A DNA stretch of 64,000 nt. Origin: Drechmeria coniospora (taxonomy: Eukaryota > Ascomycota > Sordariomycetes > Hypocreales > Ophiocordycipitaceae). The stretch covers positions 9,893,222 to 9,957,221 of the forward strand of contig NC_054390.1 in assembly GCF_001625195.1 (NCBI RefSeq), read 5' to 3'. The notes under the pieces are model-generated. The model made no database searches and was not told the DNA's origin. It saw only the letters and a program-made list of their open reading frames with translations. This document shows positions 10,110-20,266 of this stretch, one piece after another. Position numbers and translations under genes: made by a program. Every line of letters begins with the position of its first letter. Positions within the stretch are counted from its first letter, which is position 1.

Positions 10110-12246
10110 AGCCATGTTGTGTCTGTTCAAAAAGGCGTGAACCTGCTGCTCCTGCGAACCAGACGTCAATCCAACCAGACACCCTTTGACGACGACAAGC
10201 ATGTCAAAATGTGGGAAACATTCCCGATTATTGCGCAACTGAAAACCCTGGTTCAGGCTATAACTGGTGACGTTGCCGGTGCCAGGAAGACTAATGAAGA
10301 ATTCATTGATGCTTGGACGAACCATCTCGGACAAACGGCTTCGGATTTGGCGGATGGTGTTCCAGTCATTGGACATGTAAAAGGTATGCCGCATTGGCTA
10401 CTTTCACTCTGTGACAGTTCTAATTTGTCAACTAGGAATTGTACACTTTATTATGGGGGATGTCGAAGCTGCAATTCATTCAGAAGAAGCAGCATCTCGC
10501 ACACTTGTCGTCCTCAGTGCTGCAGCCCTTACGGCTGGCACCGGGGGTCTCGCTGCACCTGTACTAGCAGGTGTTGTAGGAGGGCTTGCGGCCGATACTG
10601 TTGTCACAGGTTCGTTCGATGAACATTCGTATGTGGGAGCGATTTGAATTCGATTAACGAGGTACGAATAAGGAATCGAATCCGCTCGTCAGCATCACTG
10701 GGCACCCGAAGGTTACCTAACGGTCGCAGACAATGTCATTTCGAAACTGAACCAAAGCCACTACGAACAGCTTGGTGGTGACCTATTTGATGGCATCGTA
10801 CTCGGTGCTATGGATCGATATGTTGGTAGAAAGAGCGTGGCAAAGTCCCAAACTACAAGGGTAGGCTCATGCTTATTCATTGATATCCCGAGTCGTACTA
10901 ACCTTATGCTGAAGATATATCGAGTTGAGGGCAAGAGCATGATAAGGATGAACAATGGCGAATCACTCAAGGACTTCTTTGCCGGCGATAATCAACGCGT
11001 TTTCGAGTATAAAGGACAAGTTGTCACGCGAGAGAAACTTCCAGGCCTAGAGCACCCCGAGTCATTATCAAGCTCGGTTGAAAATCCGCCCCCATCGATA
11101 GCCAAGCCAAAGAAGCGGGTTGGTAAACTACGGTCGGTTGTCAGCATTCCTCGCAAGGAAACTACAAACGCTTTCATCTCCATCTTCGACCCTAACGCGT
11201 TTAAAAGTCACGGGCGTATGATCTTTCTTAACTTTGGAAATGCTAAACGAATGTACGGATACTATGCGCAAAAGCTTATCGACCACCGGAAGTTTGTTGC
11301 ACAATATCGAAAGAAGTATGCTCAAAGCGTCGATGGTTCTACCAGCAAAGTAACGCCAAGCAGCCATCAGCTTAGGGTCAAGTCATTCGAGGTATTTCCG
11401 ATTCTCCTTTTTCAAACATCAATATAATATAATACAGATTGACTAATGTCCTCTTCCTAGGTTATGACACGCGACCTCTCTGCCATTGAAGTAGAGGCCA
11501 TTTCGGAGTACAATAAGCATCTTGACCCTCAAAGCTACAAAGGAGTTTTAGTCGTGGATGCACACGCGAGTAGGCAGTACGGGTTAGAAAACTGGCGCTA
11601 CACGCCTATTTTTGAAAAGATGATACCGAATACGTTTCGCAAGGAGACGCCTTGGATTGCGCACTTGCCGACACCGGTACTCAAGCTGATCCGAGATAAC
11701 ATTCTTGCTGGTGGAAAAATCCGAACTTTCAAGTACGTGAACGGAAAAGGGATAACGGGTGGTTCCGAAAACGTGGATGGCAGCAGAGGTCGACGACTGT
11801 CAGCTATGGAGCTTCATGCAATCACGGGAGAGGAAATCTCTACCGAGGATGTCATCCCAGACCTACCTCTGCTACACTGTCGACATGTTAAAAGAATCGT
11901 GCAATCGATGGACGACAACGCCACAGACTGGACCGACCACTACGAGTACCTGGTCAAATTCGACGAGGCGCCGCCGGAGTGGGTTCCAGCTGACTTTATA
12001 TCCATCGAGCTTCGGCGAAATTTCTTCCTCCGCGCCATGAAAACCGCGAAACCGGTTGGTGAGTTTATGAAGGCCGCGGCGCCTGGTTTTGTGGCCGTCA
12101 AGCGGCCGGATGGAGAGGTTTCCGTCATCGAGGAGTCCTCTCTGTTTTGGCGCGAGGAGGAAGTTGGCACGCATGGCCTCGACCCGCGCGAAGTTGATTC
12201 GATCCTGTACCACCTGCAGACGGACGATCACAGGCCACCCGCTTGA
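10110..12246 (+). CDS. Enterotoxin-associated multi-exon protein, N terminus uncertain, chromodomain-like C-terminal segment
   Basis: Four exons: 10110-10383, 10436-10609, 10673-11391 and 11461-12246; introns of 52, 63 and 69 bp with GT...AG ends keep one frame (650 codons plus TGA). Exons 1-2 contain TFPIIAQLKTLVQAITGD and DGVPVIGHVKG followed by a Gly/Ala-rich hydrophobic stretch, then TGIESARQ. I recognise this series from fungal proteins annotated as heat-labile-enterotoxin-like, downstream of the toxin domain. Exon 3 is of unknown type. Exon 4 has EYLVKFDEAPPEWVPADFI at about 11944-12000, which resembles a chromodomain core. No catalytic toxin domain is seen. The frame opens just after a TAG at 10107-10109, itself a possible splice acceptor (GGTAG), so upstream exons may exist; the first internal ATG is at 10209. 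The coding assignment is good, the 5' end weak, the function unknown. Confidence 0.6.
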
Positions 12247-12907
12247 GGGTGAAGCATCGGCCGAGAGCAGACGTGTAACCGACGGACGATGGCGGTCTCA
12301 GGACGATCATGTACATAGCGTGGCGTATTGATTTTAGATTCGACTCTGCACAGGTCGGCCAAAATACCTGTACGAGTATAGCACAGCGGCATTCGTGATG
12401 GGAGGATATATAACACCGCCGTCAACGGGGATAAGGCTCGGATTTTCGCCGAGCAACGACATCTACCAAGACGGTAATTTTCGGCGGTATTTGGACAGCT
12501 AGTCCTTGGAGGAGACAGGCCACTGATCTCGCCCCAGTGCTGCAGGTCCTCCGGATACTTGTACATGTATGTCACCATCCTGTACCACCAGCAGAAGGAA
12601 GACGAGAACTTGATGGCAGGCTGAAGAAGCAAACGTCGGTGGGAGCTTTGTAGTATCGTGAAGGGACCTTTGTCGTATCGTGAAGGGACCTTTTTCGCAC
12701 CTCATCAAGTCAAGGGTTAGATTGGCCATGCAGCTTGCGAGCCGAATCTAATCATTGTCGGGGATACCTTGGGCCACCTAGTTGCGGGATGAAAGGGGAT
12801 GGAAGCTCCCGTATTTGTCAAGCGAATCCATCGAGGCACCTTTGGACATTGGTGACGATGATCAAAAGATGACTGTTCAGATGCTCATGCCATCCACCTA
12901 CTGGCTC

Positions 12908-13260
12908 GCCGCCACCAAGCCGTCTGCACTCGGAACCCTTGGTTGGAGTAGGTCGGAGTGCTGATGATGGGTCGGAATAGCAGCCGACAGACTTGGAGTC
13001 GGGAACAAGACTGTCATGCTCCGGAGTGGGCTTCATGTCGTGAGAAAAGAGGACGAGTTGCTGCTTGCTGATAGTCCTGCCGCCACCAAGCCGTTGCACT
13101 CGGAACCATTGGTTGGAGTAGGTCGGACTGCGGATGATGGGTTGGAATAGCAGCAGACAGACTTGGAGTCGGGGACAAGACTGTCATGTTCCGGAGGGTG
13201 AGCTTCCTTTCGTGAGAAGGGAGAACGAGTTGCTGCTTGCTGATTGTCCTGCCGCCATCG
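12908..13260. repeat. ~171-bp tandem duplication
   Basis: Two nearly complete copies begin at 12908 and 13079 with GCCGCCACCAAGCCGT; a third start appears at 13251 (GCCGCCATCG). Copies share CAGACTTGGAGTCGGG and GAACGAGTTGCTGCTTGCTGA-like blocks with scattered substitutions. Confidence 0.8.
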
Positions 13261-13491
13261 CTGCGTTCCAACGGCTGGCGATAGATGGGCGGCATTGGTT
13301 GCTGCCTAACGATGCCCAAGGCAACAACTTCCACGCACGGAAGGAAGTCTTGCCACTCACTTCAGTACATGCATGGCCTCGCTTATACACATACAAGCAT
13401 GTCTGCTCACGAATAGTAACAATACAGAGGAATAATAATACTTGGTAAATACTTGGTAAATACATGTTCACGTTTGCACTGGACCACTCAC

Positions 13492-13559
13492 TACTGTACA
13501 TACTGTACATGCTGTACACGCTGTACACGCTGTACACGCTGTACACGCTGTACACACTG
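13492..13559. repeat. 9-bp minisatellite (CTGTACACG)n
   Basis: About seven copies of CTGTACACG or close variants. Because the unit is a multiple of three it keeps frames open and creates spurious ORFs. Confidence 0.85.
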
Positions 13560-13571
13560 CATACAGCGTCG

Positions 13572-13684
13572 TACCCAGTCCACGCATAGGTACCTACCCA
13601 GTCCACGCATAGGTACCTACTCACCACGCATAGGTACCTACTTACCACGCATAGGTACCTACTTACCACGCATAAGTACCTCGG
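13572..13684. repeat. 21-bp minisatellite around CATAGGTACCTAC
   Basis: Five copies of an about 21-bp unit ACCACGCATAGGTACCTACTT, the first two with CCCAGTCC in place of the TTACC part. The core GTAGGTACCTAC is palindromic. Confidence 0.85.
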
Positions 13685-14554
13685 TAGGTACCCACGACGC
13701 CATGCACCTGGGCTTGTACGCCGCACACGGCACGAAGAGCAAGCACCACGATAATCAAATCTTCAATCTTGGTCGAGAGGTGACTGATGTCTAGGTTGCC
13801 AGCATTCCTTCTCATCTTTGGTTAGGCCAGGCAGACACTTCGCTAGCAGCGCTGTGCGAGACCCGCGCAATGAGCTCGAGATCTCAGGGCATTCTGCATC
13901 GATATGCCATGGGGGTTTGATCCAGGCACTCCAGGCACCAGCTCGGCGCTGCTGTCCAAGTCAGCGGTGTCGGTGCTACAAGTATCGTAACGAGCTCGCA
14001 CCATTTGCGGGTGCTGTCTTGTTTGGTGCAAGGTATTTGCCGGTGACTCACTCGGCGCCCAGTGGGTGGTGCCACAGCGGTCGACCCCCCCGAAGGACTC
14101 GCTCGTGCTGCCGACGGGCGGCCTCCCTCATTACGTCACCCGCCAAATGACGCCACCGAATAGACCTTCTGACCCGGCCTGGCCTAGCGAGGCAGAAGCA
14201 TAACGCCTACCGTATGCCAACACCTGCAACCCCGGCAATCGCTGCCATCGTCCCCCTCATTCATTCCCCATTCCGCAGTCGATGATGGAGGCCGTGCCGA
14301 GATGCCCAGGGTCCATGGGCTAGCTGCTCCTGGGGGCTTGACCTTGAGGACGCCCGTTGACGCCTCCGTCCGGGCTATCGACGGCGATGAAGCACGAGGG
14401 CTGGCATTGGCAACGAGGGACTGAACAGAGCTTGTTCTCGATATCAAACTGCGAGTGAGCAACAAACAAGCAGCAACAACTCGAAAAGTCTACAAATAGA
14501 TCTCCTGCCCGCCCCCCCTCGCTGAATTGCCTTCCAACTAGGCCGAGCAAGAAG

Positions 14555-15190
14555 CTCCACTCGAACAACCAGCTCGACTTCAACAACCAGCTCAATTCCA
14601 GCAATCAGCTCAGCTCAACTCCAGTAACCAGCTCAGCTCGATTAACCAGCTCAGCTCGACTCCAGCTCAGCTCGACTCCAGCATCCCGCTCATCCAGACT
14701 TCAGCAACCAGCTCAACCCAGCTCAACCCTGTTCGGGCACTATTCGGGTAGGAAGCTCAACCCTAGCAACCAGCCCGACTCCAGCAACGGGCTCAAATCC
14801 AGCAACCAGCTCGACTCCAGCAACAGGCTCAAATCCAGCAACCAGCTCGACTCCAGCAACGGGCTCAAATCCAGCGGCCAGCTCAGCTCGATTCCAGCAA
14901 CCAGCTCAACCCAGCCCAACCCCCAGGTTGAGCAGGCAGCTCGGCCTAGCTCTAGCAACCAGCTTGGCTCCAGCAACGACCTCAAATCTAGCAACGACCT
15001 CAGATCCAGCAACGACCTCAGATCCAGCAACGACCTCAGATCCAGCAACGACCTCAAATCCAGCAACGACCTCAAATCCAGCAAAGACCTCAAATCCAGC
15101 AACTACCCCACATCCAGCAAACAGCTCAACCCGCTCGAATAAGCAGCTCAACCGTGGCAAGCAGCTCAATCCAGCTCAAACAACCAGCTC
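14555..15190. repeat. Imperfect CAGCAACCAGCTC / CCAGCAACGACCTCA minisatellite
   Basis: More than 30 imperfect copies of 12-18-bp units built on CCAGCAAC and AGCTC. It ends about 25 bp before the start codon of the VIT/VWA gene, so it occupies that gene's proximal promoter and 5' leader. Confidence 0.8.
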
Positions 15191-15214
15191 AGCATAGCAG
15201 CCACCTACCTATCG

Positions 15215-18091
15215 ATGACCATGGCTCGCCATATTCCCAACCTACCCCTGTGCGGCTGCTTCGTCGTCCACGCCGAGCGGCGACAATGGCTTCCCCTCAT
15301 CAACCTCGACGCTCACGCCACCATTCTCGCCTCCACCTCCCGCACCACTCTCACGCAGACATTCACCAACGACAGCCCCGCCAAGCTCGACACCGTCCGC
15401 TATGATTTTCCCCTCTATGACGGCGTCTCCGTCGTCGCCTTCAAGTGCACCGTCGATGACCGCGTCATCAACGGCGTCGTGCGGGAGCGTGAGGCCGCCA
15501 AGAAGACGTTTGACCATGCCGTCGCCAGCGGGGAGACCGCTGCGTTGCTCGAGCAGAACCTGCGGGCTTCCGACGTCTTCACCACCACTCTCGGCAATGT
15601 TCCGGCCGCCGAAAAGGTCAAGGTCGAGATCACCTATCTCGGCGAGCTGGAGCACGACGCCGAGGTCGACGGTCTGCGCTTCACCATCCCCACCAGCATC
15701 GCGCCGAGGTACGACGGTGGCGGCACCGTCCGAGGCCACCACAGCAACGATGCCGTCGGCGACGGAACCATCTCCATCGTTGTCGACGCCGAAATGGCCG
15801 AGGGCTGTTCCATCTCCAACATACAATCCCCGTCACACCCCATCTCCGTCGACATCGGCAAGACATCCGCCTCGGCATCCTCCAACGAGCCCGCCTCCCT
15901 CCGGAGGGCATCCGCGAGGCTCTCTCTCGGCACCGCAGTCCTGGACAAGGACTTTGTCGTCTACGTCGTCGCTGATGGCCTCGCCAACCCGACAGTCTTC
16001 CTCGAAACCCATTCAAACCTCCCCAACCAACGCGCCCTCATGGCCACGCTCGTGCCCAGGTTCAACCTCCCCAACGACAAGCCCGAGATCGTCTTCATCT
16101 GCGATCGCAGCGGGAGCATGGGCGTCGGCGACAAGATGCCCAATCTCGTTGCCGCCCTCCAAATCTTCCTCAAATCGCTCCCTGTGGCCTCGCGATTCAA
16201 CGTCTGCAGCTTCGGCTCTCACTTCAAGTTCCTTTGGGACAGGTCCAAACACTACGACCAGGAATCCCTCGACCACGCCGTCGCCCACCTCGAGTCGTTT
16301 TCCGCCGACTTTGGCGGTACCGAAATGTACGAGCCCCTCAAGGAGGCCTTTGCTCGACGATTCACCGATATGAACCTCGAGGTCTTCCTCCTCACAGACG
16401 GCGAAATTTGGCAGCAAGATGAGCTCTTTGAACTCGTCAACGACAACGTCTCCAAATCCAAAGGCGCTATTCGAGTCTTCTCCCTCGGCATCGGGGAGGA
16501 CGCAAGCTCCGCCCTCATCCATGGCGTCGCCCGCGCAGGCAACGGCTTTGCCCAAATGGTTGCCACCAATGAAAAGATGAACAAGAAAGTCATCCGCATG
16601 CTCAAGGGCGCCCTCACCCCTCATGTCACCAACTACGCCCTCGAGATCAAGTATGAACAGGGCGACGCGCCGGCTGACGAAGACTTTGTCGTTGTCGAAA
16701 AGGCCATGCACACCCTATCCGTCCATCTCGACGGCTGCTCGAGCGGCGACGAAGAGACGAATAAGGGAAATGGTGCAAAGGAACCAATATCGCTCTTCGA
16801 CCCAACCATCGAAAACAAGGACCTGGAAATTTCCGACGCAAGCACGGGCATTGGTGACAAGTTCAACAATCTTCCATTCATCTCGCCACCCTCCTACCTT
16901 CAAACGCCTTTCGAAATACCTGCGCTCTTCCCGTTCAATCGCACCACCGTCTACGTCATGCTCTCCGACGCTACGCCTCACAGGGAGCCCAAGTCCATCG
17001 TCCTCACCGGAACCTCTACGCACGGGCCACTGCGGCTAGAGATTCCCGTGACGAAGCTTGCGCGCGAGGGGACGACGATCCACCGTCTCGCCGCTCGCAA
17101 GGCGATCCAGGAGCTTGAGGAGGGGCGCGGCTGGATCGTCCACGCGACCGACGGCAAAGGCAACCTCTTGAAAACCAAGCATGAAGGCCAATTCGAGAGA
17201 ATGGTCCAGCGAGAAGCGGTAAGACTGGGCGTCGAGTACCAGGTCAGCGGCAAGTGGTGCTCATTTGTTGCCGTCCAAGAAAAGAGCATGCCTGGTGAAA
17301 GGGCAGAGGAGAAGATGGTGCTCGGAGAGTTTGAGGTTCTTGGTCCCGAACAGCCAACGCCCAGAGGCCATGTACAGCTGATGTGTAAGGCTGCCGCCCC
17401 CATGGCGCAATTGGTGGGAAGAGGAGGACCCATGTTGGCTCAAAGGCAAGCTCCGATGGCTGCCCAGATGGCTCTTCCGATGCAGGATGCTATGATGGCT
17501 GCTCCCATGGGTGGTCCTATGCCGGCTCCCATGGGTGGTCCTATGCCAGCTCCCATGGCCACTCTGATATCACCTCCAGCACCTGCCAAAAGCTTCGGGG
17601 GTGCCTCTTGGTCGATTCCATCCTTTCGAGCAGCAAAGGCAGCCATAAGTCGCTTTGGTGCTCCAGGATCATCCGAGGGTGCTTTGCGCAAGAGAGCACC
17701 GAGCGAAACGGCTTCCTATTCAGCTGCTTCGCCTGGGGCTGCGGGGGGTGGTGGTCATGCGTGTGGTGGCCATGCGGGCGCCAACCCTCTCTCGGAACTG
17801 GCCTCCCTCCAGACTTTCATCGGCAGCTGGGAATGGAATGCCGCGCTCGAAAAGGTGCTGAACGTGACGGAGAAGCAGACTTCCGCCATCGTGTTGCCCT
17901 TGACGGGGGGCAACAGGAACGACATTCTCGCCACCATATGCGCTGTGCTCTACCTGAAAAGGAAGCTGGCCAGTGAAAGAGATGCTTGGGAGTTGATGGT
18001 CGACAAGGCGGAGGGCTGGCTGGAAGAGCAGACGGGGAAGAGTGCGGATGTGCTGGTGAAGATTGTACTGGATGCTGGCATTCTTTCATAG
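15215..18091 (+). CDS. VIT and VWA domain protein (inter-alpha-trypsin inhibitor heavy chain / VWA5A-PARP4 type)
   Basis: Single-exon frame of 958 residues. A VIT domain occupies about 10-165 (YDFPLYDGVSVVAFKC, then LLEQNLRASDVFTTTLGNVP). A von Willebrand A domain follows at about 290-465 with an intact metal-binding MIDAS motif DRSGS (Asp297, Ser299, Ser301), a GGTEMYEPL threonine loop and LLTDGE. After a linker there are PMGGPMPAPM repeats near 760-790, and the C-terminal ~80 residues (LASLQTFIGSWEW onward) resemble the helical tail of human VWA5A and PARP4. No signal peptide, so probably cytosolic, with a metal-dependent protein-binding role; the ligand is unknown in fungi. Two ATGs lie at 15215 and 15221; either could be used. 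The leader is formed by the minisatellite upstream. Confidence 0.9.
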   Translation: MTMARHIPNLPLCGCFVVHAERRQWLPLINLDAHATILASTSRTTLTQTFTNDSPAKLDTVRYDFPLYDGVSVVAFKCTVDDRVINGVVREREAAKKTFDHAVASGETAALLEQNLRASDVFTTTLGNVPAAEKVKVEITYLGELEHDAEVDGLRFTIPTSIAPRYDGGGTVRGHHSNDAVGDGTISIVVDAEMAEGCSISNIQSPSHPISVDIGKTSASASSNEPASLRRASARLSLGTAVLDKDFVVYVVADGLANPTVFLETHSNLPNQRALMATLVPRFNLPNDKPEIVFICDRSGSMGVGDKMPNLVAALQIFLKSLPVASRFNVCSFGSHFKFLWDRSKHYDQESLDHAVAHLESFSADFGGTEMYEPLKEAFARRFTDMNLEVFLLTDGEIWQQDELFELVNDNVSKSKGAIRVFSLGIGEDASSALIHGVARAGNGFAQMVATNEKMNKKVIRMLKGALTPHVTNYALEIKYEQGDAPADEDFVVVEKAMHTLSVHLDGCSSGDEETNKGNGAKEPISLFDPTIENKDLEISDASTGIGDKFNNLPFISPPSYLQTPFEIPALFPFNRTTVYVMLSDATPHREPKSIVLTGTSTHGPLRLEIPVTKLAREGTTIHRLAARKAIQELEEGRGWIVHATDGKGNLLKTKHEGQFERMVQREAVRLGVEYQVSGKWCSFVAVQEKSMPGERAEEKMVLGEFEVLGPEQPTPRGHVQLMCKAAAPMAQLVGRGGPMLAQRQAPMAAQMALPMQDAMMAAPMGGPMPAPMGGPMPAPMATLISPPAPAKSFGGASWSIPSFRAAKAAISRFGAPGSSEGALRKRAPSETASYSAASPGAAGGGGHACGGHAGANPLSELASLQTFIGSWEWNAALEKVLNVTEKQTSAIVLPLTGGNRNDILATICAVLYLKRKLASERDAWELMVDKAEGWLEEQTGKSADVLVKIVLDAGILS

Positions 18092-19069
18092 TGTGGGTTG
18101 ATGAATTCATTCTAACCCCCCTCCCTGCCCCCAACCCTCCTTGCCCCCAACCCTCCTAGCCGAGCAATAATATGTATTCGAACACGGATGTTTTGAGTCT
18201 TGTCAATAATGTATGCACATGTTTATGCATTCTACGCTGTTTCCCTTTTCCTTGGCAGGCTACCACGACAAAATACTCATGATCAGCAGCAAGCAAGAAA
18301 AGGGGCCCTCGTATCCAAGGCGCCGGAAGCCTCCCGTCTCGCCACTCTAGTGCTACCGCAACTTGCAATCAATGAGCCAGGCACGGAAATGGATCGTTCA
18401 GCATCAACGACACATGACAAGAGCCCTCACATGGGTGAGAATAGCATCGGAAGCTCAGGCGATGAGCCATCAGATGGTTGTGTGTAGCATTGGAAGCTGG
18501 GGAGGTATCTGCAGCCACGTCGCGACCAGTCGATGCATCCCTCCCTCCACCACCGTGAGAGTCGCTCAGCAAAGCTCCAACCTAGGGTGATGTGCAGTCA
18601 TCTCAAAAGTGGGTGGGAAAAGACGACGATTAGCCCGACGATATCTCGGCAACATGTGAAAATGCTTCGTCAACATGCGCCGTCCAGAGCCAAGCCAAGT
18701 TCCTGTGCCAAGCACCACTCTGAGGCCCATGATCCCCGGCACCGGGAGCGACGCCGGCAACGGCTGCATCGTGGCCGTGTCGAGCGGTCTAGTGTATGAA
18801 GCATCGGAAAGGTTCTTGGCAGAGTGGTCCAATGCAGGTCCATCTCGAGGTTAGAGTCCCCGTATCCTACTCACGTCGGCGGCATGCTCGTCTCCGGCCT
18901 GCCTGCGTTTCGAATCCACCTCGGAGCCGGTCGCAGACGTGCTGCCGGTGTCGGCGACGCTCGGCTCAGAGTCGTCACGGCTGCTCGGAGGACTGAAGCT
19001 GCTGGCATGTGATGGTTCGCGTCGGCTGCGGCGGCTTTTTGCGCTCGTGCCGAGCTGCTCTGCGTCGTG
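18092..19069. other. Intergenic between convergent genes
   Basis: About 1 kb between the 3' ends of the VIT/VWA gene (+) and STRAP (-). Nothing beyond presumptive 3' UTRs is supported. Confidence 0.6.
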
Positions 19070-20266
19070 CTACTCGGCCGAGCGCTCCTGGTTCGCGCCA
19101 CCCTTCCAGAGGCCGTACTGGCCCTCGCAGTTCTTCCACAACTTTATCGTGCCGTCCTCCGAGGCCGTCGCGTACAGCTTGCCGTCGGGCGAAAAGGCGA
19201 TGGACCATATCGGCCCGTGGTGGCCCTTGAGCGTCTCGATCTCCACCTCGTCGTCGTAGCGAATCACCCTCGCCCACGTGCCCGGCTCCTCGCCCACGAC
19301 CAACTTGCGCCCCTTGACGTCGAGGCCAACGCTCGCGATGGAGCGAGGCATGGTGATGCGCTTCAGCTCGTCCATGGCCTTGTGGCCACCCCAAAAGCAC
19401 GCCGTCTTGCCGGCGGCAACGGCGAGCACGGGTTTGCCGCCGCCGACGTCCTCGGCAGACGCGAGGCCGGGTGCGAGGGACACCATCTCGCACGATTTGA
19501 TCTCGCCGTCGAGGACCTCTTGGTGAATGCAGGCGCGGCTGGGAAGGTCGAGCCAGCGCAGGGTCTTGTCCGAGGCCGTCACCACGACGTTGGGGTCTTG
19601 GGTCCAGCAGATGAACTTGATGGAGCTCGTGTGAACGTTCTCCCCAATCTCGAAGCCGGACGCCGCCGGGATGGTGATGGCCTCGCCGTTGAACGAAGAG
19701 GCCAGTTCGGAGAGGTCAAAGATGCGGAGCTTCTTTTCCATGCCACCGGTGGCGACGAGCTCCGAGTTGTCGGGCGGGTAGGCGACGGCCCGGACGATGT
19801 GATCATGCTGGAGCGATGCGAGCTGCTCGCCCGTGTGAGAATCCCAAACCTTGCTGCGGCGAGGTCAGGGACGAACAAACGACAGGTGCCGGCGGCGGCT
19901 CACGTACGCGGTAAAGTCGGCCGAGGCGGTCGCTGCAAAGGCATGGTTGGGGCTCAGCCTCGCCTGCCAGACAGCTCCCTTGTGGCCCAGAAAGGTTCCT
20001 ATCCTGAGGGGAGATGAGCATCGCCACTCGACACCGTCGAGAGGGTACTGACCAGTCTCCGTTGACGCCGTCACGGAGCATGGCGTTGCCATCTGCGCCG
20101 GTCAGCGAGCGGTTCCCCGGAGCGGTCGGCCGGACGAACCTTTGCAGGCCGAAACCATGAAATATTGGCCATCCTTTTCGAGGTTGGAGAAGCTGATGTG
20201 CGGCACCGGTCGAGAATGGCCGTGGCAGGTAAGCGGGACGAAGTTGCGGGGAGCCTCGGCCGCCAT
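19070..20266 (-). CDS. Serine-threonine kinase receptor-associated protein homologue (STRAP / unrip), WD40
   Basis: Four exons on the minus strand: 20266-20140, 20092-20053, 20003-19908 and 19853-19070, separated by introns of 47, 49 and 54 bp; exons total 349 codons including the stop, giving 348 residues, the usual STRAP size. The order matches the family: CHGHSRPVPHISFSN at the N terminus, ATASADF, the DSHTGEQL repeat, GHHGPIWSIAFSPDGKLYA and ASEDGTIKLW at the C terminus, forming a seven-bladed WD40 propeller. Animal STRAP acts in the SMN complex and TGF-beta signalling; yeast relatives act in mRNA translation. In fungi it is a scaffold of uncertain partner set. The start ATG at 20266 sits in MAAEAPRNFVPLTC, in line with the family. 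The upstream region is shared with divergently transcribed Doa1/PLAA. Confidence 0.92.

Larger units (their letters stand above)
12247..15214. other. Gene-free, minisatellite-rich interval
   Basis: 3 kb between the toxin-like block and the VIT/VWA gene. Open frames here are produced by repeat arrays or GC-rich composition and show no family resemblance. Four separate tandem arrays are listed individually. Confidence 0.6.

Noticed and set aside
10041..10394. 117-residue minus-strand frame
   Set aside because: Overlaps exon 1 of the enterotoxin-associated gene, whose splice phases and motifs are consistent on the plus strand.
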